From assembly GCF_004310665.1 (NCBI RefSeq), contig NZ_SIXF01000025.1:1-64000 (forward strand): 64,000 bases of DNA, in the 5' to 3' direction. This DNA comes from Pedobacter kyonggii. GTDB lineage: Bacteria; Bacteroidota; Bacteroidia; Sphingobacteriales; Sphingobacteriaceae. Positions within the stretch are counted from its first letter, which is position 1. Every line of letters begins with the position of its first letter. The notes beneath the pieces were generated by a model. That model had not been told where the DNA came from. It saw nothing but the letters and a program-made list of their open reading frames with translations, and did not search any database. Both the position numbers and the translations under genes were made by a program. Below, piece by piece: positions 1 to 8,499 of this stretch.

Positions 1-413
1 CAGCAGTTGCTACATAATGGCTGTACCAATGAAAAACGGATTAGCACGAATATATACCTCCTGTTGATGTTTATATGCCTGTTTATGCAAAAAATATTTT
101 TGCCAGTTGTCAGATATGCCAAAGGCTCCGTTAGCTTGATCAAATGTGTAAAGTTCTTTGTATTGAACATGAAAGAGGTAATCGCTACAGGTAGAAAACA
201 GTTCAGAGATATTATAGATAAGTACTGTAAATATGAAAAAAGAAACCACAGAATTAATTTAAGCCAACTATTTTCAGCTTAACTTGACGCTAATGCGAAC
301 ATTCGGGATTCCTCCTCGCAATGACGACTTTTCTATTAGAATGTAATTCTTCCTTCCAACTCCCGACCTCGGACCTCCGACTTTTATACTTATATTTGGG
401 TTTTTTAACCATA
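1..413. other. Leading intergenic stretch, no supported gene
   Basis: Two overlapping short frames exist here, one on each strand (about 80-90 codons), but neither shows a recognisable domain, so I do not call them. A half REP-like sequence (gggattcctcctcgcaatga) lies at about 307-326. A CTCCCAA-type repeat (ccaactcccgacctcggacc) lies just upstream of the PNGase gene. The minus-strand frame could be the tail of an unrecognised or decayed gene. Confidence 0.4.
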
Positions 414-2099
414 ATGAAACAACTTTACATCCTTATTTTCTCAATTTTTATTTCTTTTAACCTGCAAGCCCAAGGCGTACTTAAAAAGAATGCGGTTTAT
501 AAAATAGTTTACTTCCGTTCAGCTGATGGGAAGCCTAAGGAAGACCGTAATTCAACTGTGGTAGTGGCTTCAGCAAGTCAGAATTTAATTAGCAATGCTG
601 CTATTCTCGGTCATAAAGCAAAGTATCCTTACGAACAAAGCATTGTTGCCAAGCCAGCACAAATTTTGTTTCAGGTTGCCGATTTAGGCATAGATAAGCA
701 GATTGCAACTGCCGATAGTCTTGCAATTGGCAAGCAAACTTTTGAGTTTAGCAACGAAAGCAAAGTGATTTTGGGTTATACCTGCAAAAAGGCTACCACG
801 GTTGTTAACTCCAATAGAATAGATTTATGGTACACCACTGATGCCGGTATAAAAGCTGCACCAACCAGTTTGGGACAGAACCTCGGTTTGGTTTTAGAGC
901 AGGTGCGCAATGGCAATAGCTTTGTAACGGCTACCAAAATTGAAGAAGTTAAAAATTCGAAACCGATCGATCTGCAAAAAATAAGTGCTAAGCTCACTGA
1001 TGGATTAACGTATAAAGATTTGCTTTGGAAAAGCAGGTTTACCACGTTAAGTGTTTTTAATAATGAAACGATTAATTTTATAGATAAACCACAATCGAAC
1101 GATTCTGTATTCCGCTTTGCGGGAGGGACTGTGATTGCAAGGAAAGTTAAATTTCCTGAGCTTCAGTCCAACCCCAATGTTTTTGTCGATTTAACTGAAC
1201 AATCGAACGGCGATGCCTACGACAGAACAGGATCAGTATTTATCATCCCAACCGATAAACAGATCAGTTTAATGGATGCACTTAAAAATTCTGTTAAAGA
1301 CCTGCCTGTTTACGATAACGGAAATGGGAAGAAATACCAGGGTGTTGTCGCCACAGCAAATTATAATCCTGTTATAGAGTTGATGCGCTTTTTTACCCCT
1401 TTTGGTGTTGGTAAATACAATACTTTAAAATTAAAGGATAAAAATTGGGCAGAAAAAGTTTACTATAGACAAGATGTTTCGGAATTGTTTCCGCTGGTAA
1501 ATGGCAAGGAAGCCTGGATAGCCGTTTTTATTGGCAACTATGATAAAGGTGGCCATAAAGTTTCTTTAAACATTACACTGCATAATGACGGAAGACAAAA
1601 AGAAGCCAAAGAAGTGATTTTGCCTTTATTTAATTCGACCAATGTAATGGAAATGGCTGGACAGGAGTACGCAACTATGTTCAGCAGCGATAAGGGTTTA
1701 GAAGTTTCTTTTACCTTAGCAAAAAACCTTAAAGATGCAAAACTGCGCTACATTACAACAGGTCATGGTGGCTGGGGAAATGGCGATGAGTTTGTACCAC
1801 GGAAAAACACCATCTGGCTGGATGAAAAAGAAACATTCGCTTTTATACCATGGCGCCAGGATTGCGGTTCGTACCGATTATCGAATCCTGCTTCAGGTAA
1901 TTTTGAAAGTGGTCTTTCCTCGTCAGATTTAAGCCGTTCTAACTGGTGCCCAGGCACAGTTACCAATCCCGAATGGATAAGTTTAGGCGATTTAAAAGCC
2001 GGACCGCATACCATAAAAGTCACCATCCCGATGGGCAAGCCAGAAGGTTCGAGCTCAAGCGCATGGAATGTTTCGGGCGTGCTGTTGGGGGTGGAATAA
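414..2099 (+). CDS. Secreted PNGase F-like peptide-N-glycosidase
   Basis: Predicted peptide-N4-(N-acetyl-beta-glucosaminyl)asparagine amidase, which releases intact N-glycans from glycoproteins outside the cytoplasm. I chose the ATG at 414, giving 561 residues, because it begins a clear signal peptide (MKQLYILIFSIFISF, then an AQG cleavage region). The frame is open from 321, but the extra 31 codons come from an intergenic repeat. The C-terminal part has the GHGGWGNGDEF segment, the Cys in WRQDCGSYR and the SNWCPGTV motif, which match the PNGase F catalytic region (SGWGHA and GWCPG in the Elizabethkingia enzyme). The protein is longer than classical PNGase F (about 310-350 residues) and resembles the PNGase F-II class, which carries an extra N-terminal bowl-like domain. 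It stands alone, with no polysaccharide utilisation genes beside it. Family assignment is firm; substrate is inferred. Confidence 0.85.
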   Translation: MKQLYILIFSIFISFNLQAQGVLKKNAVYKIVYFRSADGKPKEDRNSTVVVASASQNLISNAAILGHKAKYPYEQSIVAKPAQILFQVADLGIDKQIATADSLAIGKQTFEFSNESKVILGYTCKKATTVVNSNRIDLWYTTDAGIKAAPTSLGQNLGLVLEQVRNGNSFVTATKIEEVKNSKPIDLQKISAKLTDGLTYKDLLWKSRFTTLSVFNNETINFIDKPQSNDSVFRFAGGTVIARKVKFPELQSNPNVFVDLTEQSNGDAYDRTGSVFIIPTDKQISLMDALKNSVKDLPVYDNGNGKKYQGVVATANYNPVIELMRFFTPFGVGKYNTLKLKDKNWAEKVYYRQDVSELFPLVNGKEAWIAVFIGNYDKGGHKVSLNITLHNDGRQKEAKEVILPLFNSTNVMEMAGQEYATMFSSDKGLEVSFTLAKNLKDAKLRYITTGHGGWGNGDEFVPRKNTIWLDEKETFAFIPWRQDCGSYRLSNPASGNFESGLSSSDLSRSNWCPGTVTNPEWISLGDLKAGPHTIKVTIPMGKPEGSSSSAWNVSGVLLGVE

Positions 2100-2646
2100 T
2101 AAAATGATTTGTCATCCTGAACGCAGTGAAGGATCTTTTTCTTGCCTCTTTTTTACCATATAAGGCATTTAAGAGAATATAAGCTCAAATAACTTATAAT
2201 TTGTTGTTGATCCCGCTAATTTTAAAAATCGGCTGCGGGTAGTTCTATATATCCTGCAACCCTCAATAGTGCCTCAAAACTATTTTTCTAAACCGGATTG
2301 AAGGGGAGATCCTTTTTGCTGCCATAAGCGGCGGGCAAGAGGGCAGAAAAGATCGCATCGGAAAGCCGGAGGAAACATTAAACAAAACCTACGGAACCCT
2401 GCTTTCCAAATCAACACAAACAAATTTAGATTTCGGCAGGTGAGATACCAGCCGATAGGATGAGAAATCATTTTATAATATCCAAGCATTAAGATTCCCA
2501 CCTGCGCGGGAATGACGGCAAGAGCTAAGCAAAACGCACCTTGCCTTTGTTTTTTAACAAATTTCCCATCTCGAAATGTGAATAACCTCTCTTCATTCTA
2601 TGAAATCATTTTTATTATATTTACGGCTGCCAATTTTTGTAAATAA
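2100..2646. repeat. Intergenic repeat-rich stretch
   Basis: No gene is supported over these 547 bases. A REP-like copy (tcatcctgaacgcagtgaag) lies at about 2112-2131. A region at about 2290-2400 with the ggattgaaggggagatcc motif resembles the elements near 20.9 and 34.1 kb. A partial cccacctgcgcgggaatgac copy lies near 2496-2515 and matches the pair at 39.6 kb. The last 100 bases are A+T rich and probably hold the promoter of the topoisomerase gene. Confidence 0.5.
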
Positions 2647-5529
2647 ATGAGTGAAGAATTAGATCAAAACGTAAACGAAGAGCACAAACATACCATAACC
2701 CCAATCAACGGTTTATACGAAAACTGGTTTCTCGATTATGCGTCTTATGTAATTCTCGATAGGGCAGTTCCGCACATTAACGATGGGCTAAAGCCTGTTC
2801 AGCGACGCATTATGCACTCTTTGAAAGAGATGGATGATGGGCGTTTTAATAAGGCAGCCAACGTAATCGGTAACACCATGAAATATCACCCGCATGGTGA
2901 TGCATCTATTGGCGATGCGATGGTGCAGATCGGTCAAAAAGATTTATTGATTGATATGCAGGGTAACTGGGGCGATCCGGTTACTGGCGATAGTGCTGCG
3001 GCACCACGTTATATCGAGGCACGTTTATCAAAATTTGCCAACGATGTGGTGTTTAATCCTGATACTACCGAGTGGCAGTTAAGTTACGATGGGCGTAATA
3101 ACGAGCCAATAACTTTACCGGTTAAATTCCCTTTGTTATTGGCACAGGGTGCTGAGGGGATTGCCGTGGGTTTGGCTACCAAGGTAATGCCACACAATTT
3201 TATCGAATTGTTGGATGCCTCGATAGATGCGCTGAAAGGTGTGCGCCCAAATATATTGCCCGATTTCTTTACGGGTGGTATGGCCGATTTTTCGAATTAT
3301 AATGAAGGGCAACGTGGCGGTAAAATCCGTGTGCGCGCAAAAATAACCGAGAAGGATAAAAAGACTTTGGTTATTAGCGAAGTCCCGTTCAGTACCACCA
3401 CAGGTTCTGTTATTGATAGTATTTTATCGGCCAATGATAAAGGTAAAATCAAAATCAAAAAGATTGAGGATAACACAGCGGCCAATGTAGAAATTGTAGT
3501 GCACCTGGCACCGGGTATTTCGCCTGATGTAACCATTGATGCACTGTATGCTTTTACCGCCTGTGAGGTGTCGATTTCGCCAAACACCTGTATTATTCAA
3601 GGTGATAAACCACTCTTTTTGAGTGTGAACGATATCCTGATTGAAAATACAAAACATACTAAAAATTTACTAAAAAGAGAGCTGGAGATTCGCCTGCACG
3701 AGTTACAGGAGAAGATTTTCTTTAGTTCTTTACTTAAAATATTTATTCAGGAGGGGATGTACAAAAATCCTGAATATGAAAACTCAACCAATTTTGATAC
3801 CGTAGTTGAGGTATTACACATTCTATTTGAACCGTTTAAACCGTCGCTTTACCGCGAAATTTTACCTGAGGATTTTAAGAAGCTGATTGATAAGCCAATG
3901 AGTAGCATCACCCGTTTTGATGTGAAAAAGGCCGATGAGCAGATGAAAAATCTGGAAGATGAAATTAAAGTGGTTAAAAATCATTTAAAACACCTTACCG
4001 ATTATGCCATTGCCTGGTACCAGAAACTGAAAGATAAATACGGAAAGGGGAGGGAGCGTAAAACCGAAATCCGTTTATTTGATCGGGTAGAGGCTTCGAA
4101 AGTAGCATTGGCGAACGTTAAACTATACATGAACCGTGAGGATGGATTTATCGGATCGGGTTTACGTAAGGATGAATTTGTAGCCGATTGTTCGGATATA
4201 GATGAAGTAATTGTTTTTCGTGAAGATGGTAAATGCATCATTACCAAGGTGGCCGATAAAACCTTTGTAGGTAAAGGCATTATACACGCCCAGGTATTTA
4301 AGAAAAACGATGAGCGTACCATTTACAACATGGTTTATAAAGACGGTGCAAGTGGAACTTCGTATATTAAAAGGTTTGCCGTAGTTGGGGTAACACGTGA
4401 TAAGGAATACGATTTAACCAAGGGATCGAAAGGGTCGAAGGTTTTATATTTTACTGCCAACCCGAACGGAGAAGCGGAGATTGTGAATGTTGCATTAAAA
4501 CCGCACTCTAAATTGCGCAAACTTCAGTTCGATCAGGATTTTGCAGAAGTTGCCATTAAAGGGCGTGGTTCGCAGGGGAATATCATTTCGAAATATCCGG
4601 TTAAAAAAATCATCCTGAAGAGTAAAGGCGTTTCTACCTTATCGGGACTAAAAATCTGGTATGATGATTTATTAAAACGCTTAAATGTTGATGGCCGTGG
4701 AAAATACCTGGGTGAATTTGATGGCGACGACCGCATTTTACAGGTACACAAAGATGGCTTCTATGAGTTAAGTTCTTTCGAATTGAGTAACCACTTTGAT
4801 GATGGCCTGATCTTGATCCAGAAGTTTGATCCGGAGAAGATTTTTGCTGCGGTCCATTTTGAAGGCAAGGCACAAAATTATTTTATTAAACGTTTTGCAT
4901 TCGAACTGCAAGCTAATGGTAGGAAAACCATTTTCATTAGTGAAGAGCAGAAATCGAGGTTGTTGTTCCTTACTTCAAATCCGGCAGCAAAAATTATTGT
5001 TGATGTTTTAAAGGGTAAAACCCAAATTCCGGAAACATTGGATTTAACCTTAGCAGAACTGATTGATGTTAAAGGACTAAAGGCAAATGGCAATAGACTC
5101 TCACCACATGATGTTCAAAAAGTGATATTAGAAGAGCCTGAGATAGAAATTGAAGCGGTTGAGGAAGCAGCAATTGAGGAGGACGAGGATGGTGGAGAAA
5201 CAGGAGGTGAAGAAGAAGCAATTGCGAACGAGGAAACGGTAACAGAACCAGAAGTGCTGGAAGAGGTAATAGATAAACCTGTTGTAGTGCAGCCAAAACC
5301 AAAGTTCGAACGCAAAGAAGTGCCTGTGGTGAAGCAAGAAAAACCTGTTGCGGTAGAGAAGCCAGTGGTAGAAAAACCTAAGCCAGAAGCCGAACCTGTT
5401 AAAAAAGACGAAGTCAAAACCGGAGATAAATCCGAAGCAGAAGAAAAACCTGCCAAAAAGATAGATTTCGAGATCACTAATCCTGACGATATCGATATTG
5501 ATGATAAAGGGCAGTTGGGGTTATTCTAA
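2647..5529 (+). CDS. parC: DNA topoisomerase IV / gyrase subunit A
   Basis: Type IIA topoisomerase A subunit, the DNA breakage-reunion half that works with a B subunit (ParE or GyrB), which is not in this window. 960 residues. The catalytic tyrosine is Tyr122 in APRYIEARLS, and the quinolone-pocket helix is HPHGDASIGDAMV at residues 81-93. The winged-helix and tower domain covers roughly the first 450 residues. The C-terminal beta-pinwheel follows to about 830, without an obvious full GyrA box, which favours ParC over GyrA. The last 120 residues or so are a low-complexity Glu/Pro/Val/Lys tail. The Ser that binds quinolones in E. coli is replaced by Ala86, while Asp90 keeps the acidic partner position. 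From memory this is normal for Bacteroidota ParC. The ParC name is probable, not certain. Confidence 0.85.
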   Translation: MSEELDQNVNEEHKHTITPINGLYENWFLDYASYVILDRAVPHINDGLKPVQRRIMHSLKEMDDGRFNKAANVIGNTMKYHPHGDASIGDAMVQIGQKDLLIDMQGNWGDPVTGDSAAAPRYIEARLSKFANDVVFNPDTTEWQLSYDGRNNEPITLPVKFPLLLAQGAEGIAVGLATKVMPHNFIELLDASIDALKGVRPNILPDFFTGGMADFSNYNEGQRGGKIRVRAKITEKDKKTLVISEVPFSTTTGSVIDSILSANDKGKIKIKKIEDNTAANVEIVVHLAPGISPDVTIDALYAFTACEVSISPNTCIIQGDKPLFLSVNDILIENTKHTKNLLKRELEIRLHELQEKIFFSSLLKIFIQEGMYKNPEYENSTNFDTVVEVLHILFEPFKPSLYREILPEDFKKLIDKPMSSITRFDVKKADEQMKNLEDEIKVVKNHLKHLTDYAIAWYQKLKDKYGKGRERKTEIRLFDRVEASKVALANVKLYMNREDGFIGSGLRKDEFVADCSDIDEVIVFREDGKCIITKVADKTFVGKGIIHAQVFKKNDERTIYNMVYKDGASGTSYIKRFAVVGVTRDKEYDLTKGSKGSKVLYFTANPNGEAEIVNVALKPHSKLRKLQFDQDFAEVAIKGRGSQGNIISKYPVKKIILKSKGVSTLSGLKIWYDDLLKRLNVDGRGKYLGEFDGDDRILQVHKDGFYELSSFELSNHFDDGLILIQKFDPEKIFAAVHFEGKAQNYFIKRFAFELQANGRKTIFISEEQKSRLLFLTSNPAAKIIVDVLKGKTQIPETLDLTLAELIDVKGLKANGNRLSPHDVQKVILEEPEIEIEAVEEAAIEEDEDGGETGGEEEAIANEETVTEPEVLEEVIDKPVVVQPKPKFERKEVPVVKQEKPVAVEKPVVEKPKPEAEPVKKDEVKTGDKSEAEEKPAKKIDFEITNPDDIDIDDKGQLGLF

Positions 5530-5538
5530 ATAGATTTG

Positions 5539-5585
5539 AGAGTTGTCAACTTTAATGGCCTGGTGGCAAGAAAGTTGACAACTCT
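5539..5585 (+). terminator. Long inverted repeat after parC, probable terminator
   Basis: Perfect 15-bp stem (agagttgtcaacttt against aaagttgacaactct) with a 17-nt loop, 9 bases after the parC stop. There is no long T run after it, so Rho-independent termination is plausible but not certain. It may instead protect the mRNA 3' end. Confidence 0.5.
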
Positions 5586-5636
5586 TCACATTTCAATCAA
5601 AACATTTCATTTTTAAACCTATATTTGCCTTGCTCA

Positions 5637-5809
5637 AAGGGGTGCTTTTTGATTCTGCAATTTCTGTTGCCATCAATTTGCTGAGATTATACCCATTTAG
5701 AGGTTTAAGCCAAAAGGTTTAAGGTATAGGGTTTAACCTTACATCCTATACCTCAAACCTTACACCTTCTAATGAACCTGATGCGGGTAATGCCGTCGTA
5801 GGAAGAGGT
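5637..5809 (+). promoter_or_regulatory. TPP riboswitch (THI element)
   Basis: The conserved thiamine pyrophosphate aptamer parts are all present: GGGGTGC at 5639-5645, CTGAGATTATACCC at about 5680-5693, then ACCTGATGCGGGTAATGCC and CGTAGGAAGAGG at 5776-5808. It precedes a PnuC-type transporter by 75 nt. An extra stretch of about 80 nt lies between the ACCC strand of P2 and the ACCTGAT of P4. It is a dispersed intergenic repeat and folds into its own hairpin (5715-5730 with 5745-5760, 15 of 16 pairs). No T-run terminator follows the aptamer, so control at translation initiation is more likely than attenuation (inference). Confidence 0.93.
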
Positions 5810-5884
5810 TAAAATTTACAAAACTGTTTCGCCCCGAAAACGGTATCTAATCATTTTTACCGGCCGCGAGGCAAATTATTGTAA

Positions 5885-6505
5885 ATGAATTTTCAAGATT
5901 GGTTTAAGCTTTTTCAGGAGCAGATTTTACACACCTCATTAATCGAATGGCTGGCTGTGGGTTTTGGAGTATCTGAAGTTTTACTGGCGAAGAAGAATAG
6001 TATCTGGCTTTATCCAACAGGAATAATTTCGATCCTGTTATCAATGTTTCTACTCTTAAATGTAAAGCTGTATGCAGAAACCTTGCTGAGCATTTATTAT
6101 CTGGTGATGAGTGTTTATGGCTGGATAATCTGGAAGAAAAGAAAACAGGACGGTGAAAACCAGGTTTCATGGTCGAGCAATAAAGAATTAACCATTGCTA
6201 TTTTAATTTCTGTGATTGGTTTCGGCGTACTTTATCTTGTATTGAGGCATTATACTGATTCGGATGTACCTGTTTTTGATGCCTTTGTATCCTCAACAGC
6301 ATGGGCAGGTATGTGGTTGTTAGCCAAGCGTAAAATAGAAAACTGGATATTCCTGAATATTTCGAATATTGTGGCCATTCCATTGCTTTTTCATAAAAAG
6401 CTTCCACTTATGGCCTGTTTAACTACGTTTTTGTTCACTGTAGCCATATTTGGGTTTTTAGACTGGAAGAAGATCATTAACAAAAGCAGACTTAAATTGG
6501 CTTAA
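5885..6505 (+). CDS. pnuT: PnuC-family transporter, probably thiamine uptake (PnuT)
   Basis: Inner-membrane transporter of the PnuC family. It is 206 residues, with about seven hydrophobic segments, an N-terminal IEWLAVGFG and the YPTGIIS segment. The KIENWIFLNISN motif near residues 150-160 matches the family's W-x-x-x-N substrate-site motif. PnuC itself moves nicotinamide riboside. The TPP riboswitch directly upstream points to thiamine as the substrate, as in the PnuT subfamily. The family is clear; the substrate is inferred from the riboswitch. An acyl-CoA-dehydrogenase-like gene follows after 31 nt with no terminator, so the two are probably co-transcribed. Confidence 0.85.
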   Translation: MNFQDWFKLFQEQILHTSLIEWLAVGFGVSEVLLAKKNSIWLYPTGIISILLSMFLLLNVKLYAETLLSIYYLVMSVYGWIIWKKRKQDGENQVSWSSNKELTIAILISVIGFGVLYLVLRHYTDSDVPVFDAFVSSTAWAGMWLLAKRKIENWIFLNISNIVAIPLLFHKKLPLMACLTTFLFTVAIFGFLDWKKIINKSRLKLA

Positions 6506-6536
6506 TTGCCTTCCTACGCAAAGCAAAAAAATAATC

Positions 6537-7625
6537 ATGCAAGAAACATTAACCACTACCTGGCGGGAAAAAGTAAAAGCTTATGCAGCAATTTCTGAAG
6601 AAATGGGTAAACTTCATCCCGAAATTTTAGAACTTGCCTATCGGAAAAACTGGTTTAAGCTTTTTGTACCAGAAATTTATGGGGGACCAAACAAAAAACT
6701 TCCTGAAATTTTAAGATTGGAAGAAGAATTGGCTGAAGCCGATGGAAGTTTAGGCTGGACCATTACACTTTGTGCCGGTGCAGGCTGGTTTGCCGGGTTT
6801 TTAAATCCTGAATTGGCTGCAGAGATTTTTGCCGATCGTGAAGTTTGTTTTGCCGGGAGTGGTGCTGTTGGTGGGGTGGCCATTAAAACGCAAAGGGGGT
6901 ATCTGCTTAATGGAAAATGGAGCTATGCCAGCGGGGCATTGCACGCCACTATATTTACAGCCAACTGCACGCTTAAAAATGAAAATGGTGATGATATTTT
7001 GGATGAAAACGGAGAACCTGAAATAAAATCATTTATCCTTAAAAAGGAGGAAGTAAATATTTTACCCGGATGGTCTTACTTTGGTTTAATTGCAACAGGC
7101 AGTCATGCTTTTGAAGTTTGCGATTTAAACGTTGACGAAAATAGGACCTTTAAAATTAACCAGCATATTGAAGTAGCAGATTCTGGCTTTGATTATCCCT
7201 TTTTACAGCTCGCAGAAACCACGTTAACAGTAAATAGTTTAGGAATGACCAATCATTTTATTAAACTGGTAGAACAATCTTTTTATTCGCGTTCTGGATT
7301 AGGGAGGTATAGCGAGGCACAAATTTTGTTTTTTAATGGCGAACTTAATCGTTGTAGAGAAGAAGTATTAAACCTTCGTGCAAAATTCTACGATGCGTTT
7401 GAGGAGTCCTGGAATCAGTTAATGGGTGATGGCGAAATTAATGAGGATACCTTAATGGAGGTGAGTTCAATCAGTCGTAAATTGGCCCATGCCTGTTGGA
7501 AATCGGCAGCTACTTTATTTCCATACTGTGGCTTAGATGCTGCAAAAAAAGAGTCGGAAATTAATAGGGTTTGGAGAGACATTCATACAGCAAGCCAACA
7601 TGCTTTACTTACCTTTGAAATTTAA
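6537..7625 (+). CDS. Acyl-CoA dehydrogenase-like flavoprotein
   Basis: 362-residue flavoprotein of the acyl-CoA dehydrogenase / flavin-dependent monooxygenase superfamily. The N-terminal helical part contains VPEIYGGPNKK, LRLEEELAEADGSLGW and the small Gly/Ala-rich segment typical of the fold. The middle beta domain includes GKWSYASGA and FILKKEEV. A C-terminal helical bundle follows. The catalytic Glu of true acyl-CoA dehydrogenases is not evident to me. The GW-SYASGA and W-S-GLIATGS segments are closer to the HsaA/DszC-like hydroxylase branch, so the reaction is open. Its place 31 nt behind pnuT, under the TPP riboswitch, suggests a possible thiamine-related or salvage role, which is inference only. 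Its stop codon abuts the stop of convergent msrA. Confidence 0.7.
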   Translation: MQETLTTTWREKVKAYAAISEEMGKLHPEILELAYRKNWFKLFVPEIYGGPNKKLPEILRLEEELAEADGSLGWTITLCAGAGWFAGFLNPELAAEIFADREVCFAGSGAVGGVAIKTQRGYLLNGKWSYASGALHATIFTANCTLKNENGDDILDENGEPEIKSFILKKEEVNILPGWSYFGLIATGSHAFEVCDLNVDENRTFKINQHIEVADSGFDYPFLQLAETTLTVNSLGMTNHFIKLVEQSFYSRSGLGRYSEAQILFFNGELNRCREEVLNLRAKFYDAFEESWNQLMGDGEINEDTLMEVSSISRKLAHACWKSAATLFPYCGLDAAKKESEINRVWRDIHTASQHALLTFEI

Positions 7626-8168
7626 TTATTCCAAAAGCTCTGGTTTAATTTTATCTTTAAAATCAGTAGCAAACTTATTCAGTTTGGGCTGTATCACAAA
7701 TGCGCAATAAGGTTTCCCCTGATTGTTGCTAAAATAGTTTTGATGATAATCTTCAGCCTCATAAAATTCGGCTATAGGAGAAACTTCTGTTACAATGGGT
7801 TTATCGAAAATATGTTGTTGGGTTAAATCTTCGATCATTTTCTCCGTCTGCTTTTTCTGATCTTCATTTTCATAAAAAACCACCGAGCGGTATTGCGTGC
7901 CAACATCATTACCCTGCCTATTTAAAGTTGTTGGATTGTGGGTTTTAAAGAATACCAATAAAAGCTCATTGAATGAAATAATACTTTCATCGAATGAGAT
8001 TCGAATTACTTCTGCGTGTCCGGTATCGCCGTTACAAATTTCCATATAGGTAGGATGTTTTAAATCTCCCCCCATGTAGCCTGATGTAACCTGGCTTACT
8101 CCATTTAACGTCTGAAAAACGGCTTCGGTGCACCAAAAGCAGCCTCCGCCAAATGTTGCTATTTGCAT
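7626..8168 (-). CDS. msrA: Peptide-methionine (S)-S-oxide reductase MsrA
   Basis: Reduces the S-epimer of methionine sulfoxide in oxidised proteins in the cytoplasm. 180 residues, full length for the family. The active-site motif GGGCFWC is at residues 7-13, so Cys10 is catalytic. GYMGGDLKHPTY and GHAEVIRISFD are further MsrA signatures, and YHQNYF near residue 142 is the conserved C-terminal part. It is convergent with the upstream flavoprotein gene, with no base between the two stop codons. No MsrB domain is fused. Confidence 0.95.
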   Translation of the reverse strand: MQIATFGGGCFWCTEAVFQTLNGVSQVTSGYMGGDLKHPTYMEICNGDTGHAEVIRISFDESIISFNELLLVFFKTHNPTTLNRQGNDVGTQYRSVVFYENEDQKKQTEKMIEDLTQQHIFDKPIVTEVSPIAEFYEAEDYHQNYFSNNQGKPYCAFVIQPKLNKFATDFKDKIKPELLE

Positions 8169-8339
8169 ATCCTACATATATAAATCTATTCCAATTTTTA
8201 GATCAATCAAAAAAAGACATTTTTTTGATATTAAAGATTGGTTGGATACCGATTATTCCTATAAGTTTTAAGTAGATGCTGTTTAGACAGCACTTTAGGA
8301 TAAATACTTCAATGCCCTTGAGATTAGGTAATCTTAATT

Positions 8340-8404
8340 AACCACAGATAAAAAGAGTACACACAGATATAAGAATCCATGTTTATCTGCGTGCATCTGT
8401 GGTT
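8340..8404. repeat. Inverted repeat, accacagat family
   Basis: aaccacagat at the left and atctgtggtt at the right flank partly complementary A+T-rich DNA (cacagata and tatctgcgtg). The same text recurs at 43.5 kb. This dispersed hairpin fills most of the 8169-8461 spacer, where no gene was seen. Confidence 0.6.
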
Positions 8405-8461
8405 AAAAATTAACTAAACGGAATTGATAAATACATCACATAATGTATCCTGTATAGCATG

Positions 8462-8492
8462 AAAAAAAAAGCCTGTAATCGTAATTACAGGC
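8462..8492 (-). terminator. Intrinsic terminator of the lipoprotein gene
   Basis: On the minus strand, GCCTGTAAT, a 4-nt loop and ATTACAGGC form a 9-bp perfect stem followed by nine T residues. It lies 8 bases after the stop codon of the minus-strand lipoprotein gene. Confidence 0.85.
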
Positions 8493-8499
8493 TTCAATT

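Noticed and set aside
7-282. Plus-strand frame of 91 codons and the opposite 79-codon frame
   Set aside because: They overlap each other, have no recognisable domain and poor composition; the window edge prevents judging context.
2280-2501. Minus-strand 73-codon frame in the gap before parC
   Set aside because: It lies in a dispersed repeat element and shows no protein-like pattern.
5069-5477. Several minus-strand frames opposite the ParC tail (Ser/Thr/Leu-rich)
   Set aside because: They are shadows of the low-complexity Glu/Lys/Pro-coding tail of ParC.
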